From: JAITWN01 sp034002745
GTDB taxonomy: Bacteria > Pseudomonadota > Gammaproteobacteria > SZUA-140
Assembly (NCBI GenBank): GCA_034002745.1
Contig: JAVEZY010000001.1
Location: 229,117-293,116, forward strand
Reading direction: 5' to 3'
DNA: 64,000 bases
The first letter of the stretch is position 1. Each line of letters opens with the position of its first letter. This document shows, piece after piece, positions 16,131 through 23,406 of the stretch. The position numbers and the translations under genes are program-made. Under the pieces are notes generated by a model. The model was not told where the DNA came from. It ran no database searches and saw nothing but the letters and a program-made list of their open reading frames with translations.

Positions 16131-17894
16131 GTGTCCGGCCGCATTCCACAGCCTTTCATCGATGATCTGATCGGTCGCACGGATATCGTCGAGCTGATCG
16201 ACAGCCATGTCACCCTGCGCAAGGCCGGCCGCGAGTATGTCGCGTGCTGTCCTTTCCATAACGAAAAATCGCCGTCTTTCACCGTCAGCCCCGAAAAGCA
16301 GTTCTATCACTGCTTCGGTTGCGGCGCTCACGGTACGGCGATCGGTTTTCTGATGGAGTTCGCCCGGCTCGATTTCGTCGAAGCCGTGCAGGAACTGGCC
16401 AGCCGGGCCGGGCTGCCCATGCCGCAGTTCGGAGACGGGGCGGGGAAAGTCGAGTCCACGGACGCGGGTCTGTACCCGGTGCTGGAGGATGCTGCGGGCT
16501 GGTTCCGTCGTCAGCTGCGCGAGCATCCACGCGGAGCCACGGCGGTCGCGTATCTCAAGGAGCGCGGACTCGACGGCGAGACTGCTGCCGGGTTCGGCCT
16601 GGGATATGCGCCCCCCGGCTGGGACAGTTTGCTCCAGGCGCTGGGTGAGCGTCACAAGCCGGAGCAACTGCTCGCGGCGGGGCTCGTCATCCGCCGGGAA
16701 CAGGGCGGCGGGTATTACGATCGCTTTCGTGACCGCATCATGTTCCCGATCCGGGATGGCCGCGGCAGGGTGATCGCGTTCGGCGGCAGGGTGCTCGGCG
16801 ATGACACGCCAAAATACCTCAACTCTCCGGAGACAGCCGTGTTCCACAAGGGGCGCGAGCTATACGGGCTCTATGAGGCGCGCAAGGCCACGCGTGCCCC
16901 GGAGCGGCTGGTCGTGGTGGAGGGTTACATGGACGTGGTCATGCTGGCGCGACACGGGTTCACCGCTGCGGTCGCCACGCTGGGTACGGCAACCACCCCG
17001 CATCATCTCGATCGTCTGTTCCGGCTGGTGCCCGAACTGGTGTTCTGTTTCGATGGCGATCGGGCCGGTCGACAGGCGGCCTGGCGCGCGCTGGAAGGGG
17101 CGCTGCAGGCGGTCCGTGAAGGGCGTCAGGCGCGCTTCATGTTTCTGCCCGAAGGCGAAGACCCCGACAGCCTGGTGCGCAAAGAGGGCAAGGAAGGCTT
17201 CGAAGCCCGCCTTGCAGATTCAGTCACGCTTTCGACTTTTTTCTACGACGGTTTGAGGCAGCAGGCCGATACGTCGACCATCGACGGGCGGGCGCGACTG
17301 GTCGAGCTGGCGAGGCCCTATCTCCTGCGCATGGCGCCGGGCGTGTTCCGCCACATGATGACCCGCCGTCTGGCCGAATTGACGCGGATGGACGCCCTTG
17401 CGCTCGAGCGCATGCTCGGCGGCGCGGACGAAAAGGCGCCATCCGCCGCTTTGCCCGCCGCTCGTCCGTCGGCCCGCAGCCTGCCGCGCAAGGTCGATTC
17501 ATTGCCTCGCAAGGCCATTAGAATGCTGCTCCGCAGGCCAGCGCTGGCGGAGCAGCATTCCGATATCAACTGGTTGAAGGATCTGGATATTCCCGGCGCG
17601 ACAATATTGCTGGAAATGCTTGATTTGTTGGATGTCCACCCTCATCTCAACACCGCCAGTATCCTGGAACGGTGGCGGAGCCACGAGCATGGGCGCTATC
17701 TCGCGCGCCTGGTGCAGGACGAGGCGTTGATTCCGCCGGAAAGCCTGGATGCGGAATTTGCAGCCGTGATGCGGGCGCTGCGCGGCCGCTATCTGGATCA
17801 GCGGATCGACCGCCTGCGGGAGAAGTCCGAGCTTGGCGAAGAGGAAAAAGCCATGCTGCTCCAGTTGCTTGCGGAAAAGGCGATGAGCGGCTGA
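16131..17894 (+). CDS. dnaG: DNA primase
   Basis: A 587-residue primase that makes RNA primers at the replication fork. It has the N-terminal CHC2 zinc finger (CCPFHNEKSPSF..CFGCG, residues about 40-65), the catalytic TOPRIM core (VVEGYMDVVMLA, FDGDRAGR), and a C-terminal helicase-interaction domain. The start is GTG 16131 with GAGGAAGAG just upstream; the frame extends back without conserved sequence. Third gene of the macromolecular synthesis operon, with an attenuator-like hairpin before it. Confidence 0.97.
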   Translation: MSGRIPQPFIDDLIGRTDIVELIDSHVTLRKAGREYVACCPFHNEKSPSFTVSPEKQFYHCFGCGAHGTAIGFLMEFARLDFVEAVQELASRAGLPMPQFGDGAGKVESTDAGLYPVLEDAAGWFRRQLREHPRGATAVAYLKERGLDGETAAGFGLGYAPPGWDSLLQALGERHKPEQLLAAGLVIRREQGGGYYDRFRDRIMFPIRDGRGRVIAFGGRVLGDDTPKYLNSPETAVFHKGRELYGLYEARKATRAPERLVVVEGYMDVVMLARHGFTAAVATLGTATTPHHLDRLFRLVPELVFCFDGDRAGRQAAWRALEGALQAVREGRQARFMFLPEGEDPDSLVRKEGKEGFEARLADSVTLSTFFYDGLRQQADTSTIDGRARLVELARPYLLRMAPGVFRHMMTRRLAELTRMDALALERMLGGADEKAPSAALPAARPSARSLPRKVDSLPRKAIRMLLRRPALAEQHSDINWLKDLDIPGATILLEMLDLLDVHPHLNTASILERWRSHEHGRYLARLVQDEALIPPESLDAEFAAVMRALRGRYLDQRIDRLREKSELGEEEKAMLLQLLAEKAMSG

Positions 17895-18014
17895 CCGCCG
17901 ATTGTGGCAGCAAGGTCACGGAAAGATCGAATCTTCTCAAATTTTATCTGTCTATTGTAAACTTACCCGTTTGCCGCCCTCAGGGGCGCCGATCAGCAGA
18001 GGTCCGGATACGAT

Positions 18015-19868
18015 ATGAAGCAAGAGCAACAGTCTCAACTCAAGGCACTGATTGCAAAAGGCAAGGAGCAGGGTTACCTCACCTATCGCGAGGTCAACGA
18101 TCATTTGCCCAGCGATATCGTCGATCCGGAACAGATCGAAGACATCATCGGCATGATCAACGATATGGGAATCGCGGTGCACGAGTTCGCTCCCGATGCC
18201 GAAACTCTGCTGATGAGCGATTCCGCCGTCGATGGTGACGACGACGCCACTGAAGAGGCAGCCGCCGCCCTTGCCAGCGTGGATAGCGAGTTCGGTCGGA
18301 CCACCGACCCGGTTCGCATGTACATGCGCGAAATGGGTACCGTCGAACTGCTCACGCGCGAGGGCGAGATCAAGATCGCCAAGCGCATCGAGAGCGGGCA
18401 GCGGCAGATGCTGCTTGCGCTCGCGGATTATCCCGGCACCGTGGGCGAGCTGCAGCGCATTTACGAAAAGGTGCAGGCAGGCGAGATCCGCCTCGGCGAC
18501 CTCATCATCGGCTACGTGGAGGCCGAGCCCGAAGTCGACGAGGAGAGCGCCGAGATCGTGGTGCAGGCCGTCGATACCGAATTCTCCGACGGGCAGCGCG
18601 ACGATGCGGAAGAGGACGGCGATGAGGAAGGCGACGGCGACGAGCCCGCTGCCGATACCGGTCCGGACCCGGAGGAAGCCGCACGCCGCTTCGGCGAACT
18701 CGAAAAGATATACAAGAAGGCCATGAGCGCCAGCGCCAAGCATGGTGCTACGCACGAGAAGTCCACCAAGGCGCGGCGCGAGCTCGCCGAGTGCTTCATG
18801 AGCTTCAAGCTGACGCAGCGCATCATCGATCACTTGATCAAGAATCTGCGCGATTCCGTGGAGCGTGTCCGCGCGCAGGAAAAGGTGATCATGTCCATTT
18901 GCGTCAGCCAGGCGAGCATGCCGCGCAAGGACTTCATCACCTCCTTCCCGGACAACGAGACGGACATGGAATGGCTGCCGCGGCAGATCGCGGCCGGCAA
19001 GAAGTACTCGCCGGTGCTGGCCGAGTACAAGGACGAGATTCTGCGCGCGCAGAAGAAGCTCCTCGACATTCAGGACGAGGCCGGACTGACGATCAACGAG
19101 ATCAAGGACATCAATCGCAAGATGTCGATCGGCGAAGCCAAGGCCCGGCGCGCCAAGAAGGAAATGGTGGAGGCCAACCTGCGTCTCGTCATTTCCATCG
19201 CCAAGAAGTACACCAATCGCGGTCTTCAGTTCCTCGATCTGATCCAGGAGGGGAACATCGGTCTGATGAAGGCAGTGGACAAGTTCGAATATCGGCGCGG
19301 TTACAAGTTCTCGACTTATGCCACCTGGTGGATCCGCCAGGCGATCACCCGTTCGATCGCCGATCAGGCGCGCACGATCCGCATTCCCGTGCACATGATC
19401 GAGACCATCAACAAGCTGAACCGCATCAGCCGTCAGATGCTGCAGGAGATGGGTCGCGAGCCGACGCCCGAGGAACTGGCCAAGCGCATGGAGATGCCCG
19501 AGGACAAGATCCGCAAGGTGCTGAAGATCGCGAAGGAACCGATCTCTATGGAAACGCCGATCGGCGACGACGAGGATTCGCATCTGGGCGATTTCATCGA
19601 AGACGCCAATGTCCTGTCGCCGCCCGAAGCCGCGACCATCTCGGGATTGCGCGAAGCGACCACCGCCGTGCTCGAGAGCCTCACCGCGCGCGAAGCCAAG
19701 GTGCTGCGCATGCGTTTCGGCATCGACATGAATACCGACCACACGCTGGAAGAGGTCGGCAAGCAGTTCGACGTCACCCGCGAACGCATTCGCCAGATCG
19801 AAGCCAAGGCACTGCGCAAACTGCGTCACCCGAGCCGCTCGGAGCCGCTGCGCAGCTTCGTGGACTAG
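18015..19868 (+). CDS. rpoD: primary sigma factor RpoD (sigma-70)
   Basis: A 617-residue housekeeping sigma factor. Region 1.1 is at the N-terminus (QSQLKALIAKGKEQGYLTY). A long acidic non-conserved insert follows (EEDGDEEGDGDE near residue 200). Region 2 (RRGYKFSTYATWWIRQAI), region 3, and region 4.2 (DHTLEEVGKQFDVTRERIRQ) come next. The 120-base gap from dnaG leaves room for an internal promoter, but none stands out. A strong terminator follows. Confidence 0.98.
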   Translation: MKQEQQSQLKALIAKGKEQGYLTYREVNDHLPSDIVDPEQIEDIIGMINDMGIAVHEFAPDAETLLMSDSAVDGDDDATEEAAAALASVDSEFGRTTDPVRMYMREMGTVELLTREGEIKIAKRIESGQRQMLLALADYPGTVGELQRIYEKVQAGEIRLGDLIIGYVEAEPEVDEESAEIVVQAVDTEFSDGQRDDAEEDGDEEGDGDEPAADTGPDPEEAARRFGELEKIYKKAMSASAKHGATHEKSTKARRELAECFMSFKLTQRIIDHLIKNLRDSVERVRAQEKVIMSICVSQASMPRKDFITSFPDNETDMEWLPRQIAAGKKYSPVLAEYKDEILRAQKKLLDIQDEAGLTINEIKDINRKMSIGEAKARRAKKEMVEANLRLVISIAKKYTNRGLQFLDLIQEGNIGLMKAVDKFEYRRGYKFSTYATWWIRQAITRSIADQARTIRIPVHMIETINKLNRISRQMLQEMGREPTPEELAKRMEMPEDKIRKVLKIAKEPISMETPIGDDEDSHLGDFIEDANVLSPPEAATISGLREATTAVLESLTAREAKVLRMRFGIDMNTDHTLEEVGKQFDVTRERIRQIEAKALRKLRHPSRSEPLRSFVD

Positions 19869-19879
19869 TAGTACAAGAA

Positions 19880-19903
19880 AAGGGCTCCGTTGGAGCCCTT
19901 TTT
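19880..19903 (+). terminator. rho-independent terminator of rpoD
   Basis: AAGGGCTCC (19880-19888), loop GTT, GGAGCCCTT (19892-19900), then more T, 12 bases after the rpoD stop. Confidence 0.95.
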
Positions 19904-19904
19904 C

Positions 19905-20018
19905 AGTGGAAAGAGGAAAGGCGAGGGAGGACAGTGAAAGCACTCGAACCCGTCGCTGTCGGTCGATTCGACGGTTCGCCAGCCCCTTTCCACTTTCAGC
20001 TTTTCACTTTTCTCTATT
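19905..20018. repeat. purine/pyrimidine inverted-repeat element, left of the tRNA
   Basis: Purine arm starting AGTGGAAAGAGG (19905-19916) and pyrimidine arm containing CTTTCCACT (19986-19994), then CAGCTTTTCACTTTTC. Nine bases pair exactly and the arms are compositionally biased along their length. Related elements occur at 20102-20180, 36670-36863 and 48350-48485. Confidence 0.6.
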
Positions 20019-20020
20019 CC

Positions 20021-20097
<77 letters not shown>

Positions 20098-20101
20098 TGT
20101 A

Positions 20102-20180
20102 ATGAGAGTAAAGAGGAGAGTTGAAAGAGGAAGGGAGGAGTGTCCGGTTCTTGCCTCTTTCAACTGTTCACTTTCCTCGC
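20102..20180. repeat. purine/pyrimidine inverted-repeat element, right of the tRNA
   Basis: AGTTGAAAGAGG (20119-20130) and its exact complement CCTCTTTCAACT (20154-20165), with a 23-base loop. The arms extend imperfectly outward (GAGAGTAAAGAGGAG against GTTCACTTTCCTC). It shares the 12-mer ACTGTTCACTTT with the element at 48.46 kb. Confidence 0.7.
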
Positions 20181-20186
20181 CATACA

Positions 20187-20217
20187 AAAAAGCCGGAGAA
20201 TTTTTCTCCGGCTTTTT
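20187..20217. terminator. bidirectional rho-independent terminator
   Basis: AAAAAGCCGGAGAA (20187-20200), loop TTT, TTCTCCGGCTTTTT (20204-20217): a perfect 14-bp stem with T tracts both ways. It serves the tRNA transcript and the converging membrane-protein gene. Confidence 0.95.
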
Positions 20218-20242
20218 CTTACCTCCGATACTCTCGTTCCAC

Positions 20243-21124
20243 CTATGCTCGCGCCGGCCCTGGGCGGCGGTGTTCGCGGTGCTGACGACGCTCCCTGTAG
20301 TGGTCACCGAAGGTGCGGCTGGCCTGGGCCTTGATCCCCATTCTGCCGCCGAACAGCGCAGCGACCAATGACAGGGCAAGAGCGACGAACAGCCACCATG
20401 ATGCCGCAGCCAGGGCATTTACCGTCGTGGTGGCGGCTTGCTGGGCCTCCTGGCCGAGTTCGCCCCCGAACAGAGGCGCTGCCATGTCGGCGACCTGATT
20501 GGCGCGGTTCTGGGTGAAGCCCATCTGGTTCACCATGTAGTCGACCGCACCCTGACGGTCGCCGGCCTGCAGCCGCTCCTGGACGGCGCCCACGTTCTCG
20601 CCACTGATCGAGCCGCCTTCGGATCCGGTGATGATGCGCTCGAGCTGGCCGGTCAGGCCACCTGCGCCCTGCTGTTGGCTTTCCGCTAACTGGCCCGCCG
20701 CGCTGCTCACACCCTGCAGGCCCTGGCCGAGCAGAGCGAAGGTTCCCCCGAGGACCATGCTGGCGGCGCTGGTGGCCAGAAAGGCGAACAACACCATCGT
20801 CGCTCCCCAGTTGATGAAGCCGTGCAGCATGCCATCGCTGGTACGCGAAAGCCCCGACATTCGGGCGGCGATATAGCCGCCGATGAACGCTGAAATCAGG
20901 GTTATCAATCCGGTCCAGATTCCCATGCCCATCGGTACGCCAGCTACCGGTTCCGCGGCCCGGGGATCCACCGCCGTGAGTCCGGTCGCGACCCCGAGCA
21001 GCGCCAGAAGCATGTATGAGCCCATACCACCTACCAGCCCGCCCAGAATGGCCGTCCACCGTATCGCGGAGAAATATGGCCGGTGTTCGTTTCGGCTCTC
21101 CGTCTCCATCACCACTGCAGCCAT
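20243..21124 (-). CDS. multi-pass membrane protein of unknown function, FNR-box promoter
   Basis: A 293-residue protein with an N-terminal helix pair (WTAILGGLVGGMGSYMLLALLG), further helices near residues 70-90 and 105-130, and a C-terminal helix before a basic, Arg/His-rich tail. It has glycine-rich loops and a soluble middle (about 150-225). The shape resembles TIGR04086/PhnA-like annotated membrane proteins, but I cannot assign a family with confidence. The start ATG 21124 has an excellent ribosome site (AGGAGGTGG, 6 bases away). The upstream region holds a perfect FNR-type palindrome at class-II spacing, suggesting expression under low oxygen. Confidence 0.8.
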   Translation of the reverse strand: MAAVVMETESRNEHRPYFSAIRWTAILGGLVGGMGSYMLLALLGVATGLTAVDPRAAEPVAGVPMGMGIWTGLITLISAFIGGYIAARMSGLSRTSDGMLHGFINWGATMVLFAFLATSAASMVLGGTFALLGQGLQGVSSAAGQLAESQQQGAGGLTGQLERIITGSEGGSISGENVGAVQERLQAGDRQGAVDYMVNQMGFTQNRANQVADMAAPLFGGELGQEAQQAATTTVNALAAASWWLFVALALSLVAALFGGRMGIKAQASRTFGDHYRERRQHREHRRPGPARA

Positions 21125-21214
21125 TTTCCACCTCCTGTCGCGAATGTTTGTGCCCGCGATTCCGATCGCGCCGACATTGCTGTCTGTTGGCCACGCCTCA
21201 GGTGCTTGGCCTGT

Positions 21215-21256
21215 AAGCTACGCCGTCGCGGATTGGATGTAATTGATAGGTATCAA
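21215..21256 (-). promoter_or_regulatory. FNR/ANR-type box with class-II promoter
   Basis: TTGATAGGTATCAA (21243-21256) is an exact TTGAT-N4-ATCAA consensus. On the minus strand a TAGCTT hexamer (21220-21215) is centred 32 bases from the box centre, which is the distance expected when the box is centred at -41.5. Start of transcription would be near 21208, about 84 bases ahead of the ATG at 21124. Confidence 0.75.
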
Positions 21257-21390
21257 TAAGTTGCCGTTCGTTCGGCCGAGCTGGGACGGGCGGAGCGCTG
21301 CCGTGCGAAGAGGCGCGCTCGCCGGCGGTCGCGACAGGGAAAGGCTGCGCCAGGGGACAAGAAAGACAAGCCCTGCGCGGATTCGGGGAC

Positions 21391-21418
21391 AAAAAAAGGG
21401 CGCCCGAAGGCGCCCTTT
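21391..21418 (-). terminator. rho-independent terminator of ccp
   Basis: On the minus strand AAAGGGCGCC, loop TTCG, GGCGCCCTTT followed by T (the A tract at 21391-21397). Stable UUCG-type loop. Confidence 0.95.
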
Positions 21419-21441
21419 CCAGAGATCCGCGAACCAGGGGA

Positions 21442-22482
21442 TCAGTTGCCGGTGTGAATCCAGCTGCCGCTCGTCATCGGCAGGATCGGCATGGTCTGCT
21501 GCGGAATCTCTCCGGTCAGGCTCTCGAGGAAGGCGACGATGTCGGCCACCTGCGCCTCGCTCAGCTCGATATTGAGCTGGGTCTTGCCCATGACGCGCAC
21601 GGCTTCATCCAGCGTGTCTACCGAGCCGTTGTGGAAATACGGCGCGGTCAGGGCGACATTGCGCCAGGTGGGCACGCGCCACATGTGACGGTCGGCTTCC
21701 TTTCCGGTCGACTCGAAGCGACCCGGATCCACGTCCAGCTTGTAGGTGGAGACGTACTCGTTGTCGAGGAAGATCGGGAAGCGCTGCAGGAACGGCTGTC
21801 CCGTCGCCAGGGTCGCGGGGCCGGCGAATGTCGGTCCGCTATGGCAGGCGGTGCAGCCAACGTCCTGAACCAGCTTCATGCCGCGCTCGGCTTCGGGGCT
21901 CAGCGCCTTCTTGTCACCTCGCATGTAGTTGTCGAAGGGACTGTTGGGCGTGATCAGGGTGCGCTCATAAGAGGCGATCGCCTTGGCGATGTTGTCATAG
22001 GTCACCGGGTTGTCGCCGCCAAAGACCGCCTGGAAGCGCTCGACATAGCCCGGGATCGCGCGAATCACTTCGACCGCGGAATCTTCATCGGGCATGGCCA
22101 TTTCGATCGGGTTCAGAATCGGGCCCTTGGCCTGGTCTTCCAGGGTGGCTGCACGACCATCCCAGAACTGGGAGCTCAGATAGGCGGCATTCCACACCGT
22201 GGGTGCATTGCGTCCACCAAGCTTGCCTTCCACACCCACCGAGGTGCGAATGCTGTCGGTGCCGGTGGCCATGACGTTGTGACACGAGTTGCACGATACG
22301 GTGCCGCTCGAGGACAGACGCGGATCGAAGTAGAGCTGCTTGCCGAGTTCGATCTTGGCGGCCGTCTGGGGGTTGTCCACAGGGACGGGCGGCTGTTCGG
22401 GCAGGGCTTCCATGGCCAGAGCAGGGCCAGCCACCGCGAGGGCAAGGGCCATCGAAGAAAGGGTGTTGCGCAAGTGAATCAC
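21442..22482 (-). CDS. ccp: di-heme cytochrome c peroxidase
   Basis: A 346-residue periplasmic enzyme reducing hydrogen peroxide to water with electrons from cytochrome c. It has a signal peptide (LRNTLSSMALALAVAGPALA) and two heme sites, CNSCH (N-terminal, peroxidatic) and CTACH (C-terminal, electron-transfer). The GPILNPIEMAMP and PYFHNGSVDTL segments are typical of the family. The GTG at 22482 is chosen over upstream ATGs because AGGAGG lies exactly 6 bases before it. An operator-like repeat overlaps its promoter. Confidence 0.95.
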   Translation of the reverse strand: MIHLRNTLSSMALALAVAGPALAMEALPEQPPVPVDNPQTAAKIELGKQLYFDPRLSSSGTVSCNSCHNVMATGTDSIRTSVGVEGKLGGRNAPTVWNAAYLSSQFWDGRAATLEDQAKGPILNPIEMAMPDEDSAVEVIRAIPGYVERFQAVFGGDNPVTYDNIAKAIASYERTLITPNSPFDNYMRGDKKALSPEAERGMKLVQDVGCTACHSGPTFAGPATLATGQPFLQRFPIFLDNEYVSTYKLDVDPGRFESTGKEADRHMWRVPTWRNVALTAPYFHNGSVDTLDEAVRVMGKTQLNIELSEAQVADIVAFLESLTGEIPQQTMPILPMTSGSWIHTGN

Positions 22483-22549
22483 GAATTTCCTCCTCATCAT
22501 ACTGGGCATTCCGTGGGCGCCGCACCACTCGGGCGACCAAGCTGCACTT

Positions 22550-22578
22550 ATCTTAGAAGATGTCTAAGAAGCGGTCCA
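22550..22578 (-). promoter_or_regulatory. ccp promoter with an inverted-repeat operator over the -10
   Basis: On the minus strand TGGACC (22578-22573), 17-base spacer, TAAGAT (22555-22550). The 7-bp inverted repeat TCTTAGA-N5-TCTAAGA (22551-22569) covers the spacer and most of the -10, the usual place for a repressor. The protein is not identified; Rrf2-type redox or NO sensors are one possibility. Confidence 0.6.
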
Positions 22579-22733
22579 GCTACATATCGGCGCGACGAGA
22601 CTCTAGGGCTCGATAGGCTCGATCCCTGGGAGAGGCGAGAGCGAGTTGAGAGAAGAGGGATGCGGCCTGGCGCGTGACCGCTTTGCGGCTGGGCGGAGAT
22701 CTGCGGAAGCGGGCGTCCAGGCGCCGGGATGGG

Positions 22734-22949
22734 CTAGCCGTTGTGCCCGTGCAGGCGGGCAGCTTCTTCCGGGTGGCCCTTGCGCCAGCGATGGAAGCAG
22801 TCCAGCCCGCAGAAGAACAGCGTGTAGTCGGAGCCTTCGCGGGAGAGCGCTTCCGAGCGCGGTACCTCGTGCATGCACTCGTTGCAGTGGACCAGAGGCG
22901 TGAAGGCGGCCTTGTTGGTCTTGTCCCTGTCCGGCCTGTCGGTACCCAT
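22734..22949 (-). CDS. DUF3330-like small zinc-ribbon protein
   Basis: A 71-residue protein with two Cys pairs, CNEC (after VH) and CGLDC (after FF), and several His in the tail (HRWRKGHPEEAARLHGHNG). The pattern resembles the DUF3330 family, whose function is unknown; metal binding is likely. The ATG at 22949 has GGAGG 8 bases ahead and is preferred over ATG 22964. It lies upstream of ccp on the same strand, separated by the ccp promoter. Confidence 0.7.
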   Translation of the reverse strand: MGTDRPDRDKTNKAAFTPLVHCNECMHEVPRSEALSREGSDYTLFFCGLDCFHRWRKGHPEEAARLHGHNG

Positions 22950-23406
22950 GGCAAGCGCCTCCATGACGAACTCAGGGCGGTAGCATAGCACTGCGCGGGA
23001 GAGCCGCATTGACAGGATTGCGATTGAATCCGAGGCATGTGGACCCAATTGCTCCCTCCACCGTTGCTCGTGGACGTTCGCCCCCCTTGCCCCGTTTCCG
23101 GCGGAAAAGTGATGACCTGAGACGCTTGATTCCTGTTGTCGGCCTGTCTGCAGGTTCGGAAAAAATTGTCCCGCCACCGATGGAACTTCCGGCTGGTCGC
23201 CCGGTCCTATTAATCGAGACTGCCGACGATCTGAAATGGATCTTCTCTCGTCGTCAGGCTCGCCCCCCTCTCATCGAGCCCCGGGGCTTCATGGATGAAG
23301 TGCCGGGGATCGATGTTTTTCTTGCCGTGACATGTCGCGTTCCGGCGCGATCGCGCCTGCCGTGACACAGTATTCATCCGGTCCTGCATGGAGGCACGAG
23401 ACAGGG
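22950..23406. other. intergenic region without convincing gene
   Basis: About 450 bases between the DUF3330-like gene and the large lipoprotein gene, which diverge. Open frames here are short, lack ribosome sites and have unlikely composition. No terminator, tRNA or clear repeat was seen. It must hold the promoters of both flanking genes. Confidence 0.5.

Larger units (their letters stand above)
21125..21441. other. intergenic region between the membrane-protein gene and ccp
   Basis: No gene is evident. It contains the promoter of the leftward membrane-protein gene with an FNR-type box (21243-21256) and the terminator of ccp (21391-21418). The stretch 21258-21390 shows no further signal I can name. 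Confidence 0.6.

Noticed and set aside
17952..19943. Long open frame on the minus strand through rpoD (663 codons)
   Set aside because: It lies entirely opposite conserved rpoD codons, has no ribosome site and its composition (His/Leu/Gln-rich) is typical of antisense frames in GC-rich DNA.
23009..23365. Possible 118-codon gene in the 22.95-23.4 kb gap
   Set aside because: Proline/arginine-rich translation, no ribosome site and no recognisable motif.
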